Below the pieces are notes generated by a model that saw nothing but the letters and a program-made list of their open reading frames with translations, had not been told where the DNA came from and did not search any database. From JBLNBN01 sp050260015 (lineage in GTDB: Bacteria > Bacteroidota > Ignavibacteria > Kapaibacteriales > UBA2268), in the NCBI GenBank assembly GCA_050260015.1, contig JBLNBN010000020.1, positions 1-13,515 on the forward strand: DNA of 13,515 nucleotides. Reading direction: 5' to 3'. This document shows positions 13,146-13,515 of this stretch, piece after piece. How positions within the stretch are numbered: the first letter of the stretch is position 1; each line of letters opens with the position of its first letter. Both the position numbers and the translations under genes were made by a program.

Positions 13146-13515
13146 ATGTTAAAACACCTCTTTTCCATAACGCTTCTGATGTTAGCTCTATCAGAAGTAA
13201 AAGTTGTGGCGCTACCTCCCCTGCCCGTACCCGGCGTAGAGTACTCCTACGACCTAAACGGCAATCGGACACGTCGGGAATTTACGCAAGTTCTCATGAA
13301 GCGCGGCATAGAAAACGATTCCACGGAGGTCGAGGCGTCGCTCGGCGCGGATAACAAAATAACCGTCGCGCCGAACCCCACGACAGGCATCCTAAAAATA
13401 GAAATAACGGGCAAGCTGCTCGAGGACTCGCCCAATACTATCACGCTCGTAGACATGAAGGGCGCTCCCCTCCTCGAGATGAAGATAAAGCAGAGCTCCA
13501 TAACGCTCGACATCG
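13146..13515 (+). CDS. Secreted YD-repeat protein with T9SS-like sorting tail, copy B (partial)
   Basis: Open to the right edge (123 codons seen). It has a signal peptide (MLKHLFSITLLMLALSEVKV), then YSYDLNGNRTRREFTQ (a YD/Rhs repeat motif, 34-49), a short acidic link, and from about residue 71 KITVAPNPTTGILKIEITGK, which starts a T9SS type A sorting-like domain, continuing NTITLVDMKGAPLLEMKI. In that family the sorting tail directs Sec-exported proteins through the outer membrane. It is unusual that the tail begins only about 70 residues from the start, leaving almost no cargo, only one YD motif. It follows the immunity lipoprotein by 87 bases, the same order as copy A. The protein probably ends within some tens of residues, or could lead into more Rhs sequence. 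Confidence 0.75.
   Translation, partial: MLKHLFSITLLMLALSEVKVVALPPLPVPGVEYSYDLNGNRTRREFTQVLMKRGIENDSTEVEASLGADNKITVAPNPTTGILKIEITGKLLEDSPNTITLVDMKGAPLLEMKIKQSSITLDI

Noticed and set aside
13247..13513. 88-codon minus-strand open frame at the right edge
   Set aside because: Antisense to the partial secreted protein, whose signal peptide and sorting motif are clear on the plus strand.

Overview
The window looks like an accessory, recombination-prone stretch of a Bacteroidota/FCB-group genome (possibly an Ignavibacteria-like or other environmental lineage; the exact taxon is not decidable here). The clues are two copies of a small secreted protein with a PNPTTG-type sorting tail like that of the type IX secretion system (T9SS), TAnnTTTG-type -7 promoter elements, a Bacteroidota-style Rhs core, and very few Shine-Dalgarno sequences. 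Base composition is a patchwork: GC-balanced metabolic and core segments alternate with strongly AT-rich toxin, immunity and hsdS recognition segments.

Left part (1-4900). The window opens inside a minus-strand REP-associated tyrosine transposase (RAYT), followed by five REP-like hairpins. Next come minus-strand type I restriction-modification genes, hsdM and hsdS, with a remnant of an ORF6N-domain gene between them and no hsdR in view. A gene-poor AT-rich stretch of about 1.5 kb holds an AGGATTT/AAATCCT cluster, an array of degenerate 11-bp helically spaced motifs, the 3' half of a tRNA-Thr(UGU) gene with a UUCG-loop terminator, and a second 10-bp-spaced array. The tRNA fragment reads as an attachment-site scar. 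Its orientation implies that the integrated element lies to its left and carries the hsd genes.

Right part (4999-13515). Two copies of one cassette are present. Each has a 440-bp repeat (hairpins, a putative promoter with an ATG, and a truncated Rhs core), then a unique C-terminal toxin domain, then a unique exported immunity protein, then the start of the same small YD-repeat/sorting-tail protein. The first toxin looks like a papain-like cysteine peptidase and is paired with a signal-peptide immunity protein. The second has an HEFGH zinc-peptidase motif and is paired with a lipoprotein immunity protein. In neither cassette is the Rhs core in frame with the nearby ATG, as expected for orphan (silent) toxin tips that wait to be recombined onto a full-length rhs gene.

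Between the cassettes (7578-11224, minus strand) lies a metabolic pair: a zinc-dependent glucose dehydrogenase followed by a GH15 glucoamylase. Together they could release glucose from alpha-glucans and oxidise it to gluconolactone. This segment is bordered by cassette sequence on both sides. A 43-bp repeat ends four bases before the glucoamylase stop codon. A broken reading frame upstream of the dehydrogenase is cut exactly at the start of the second cassette repeat.
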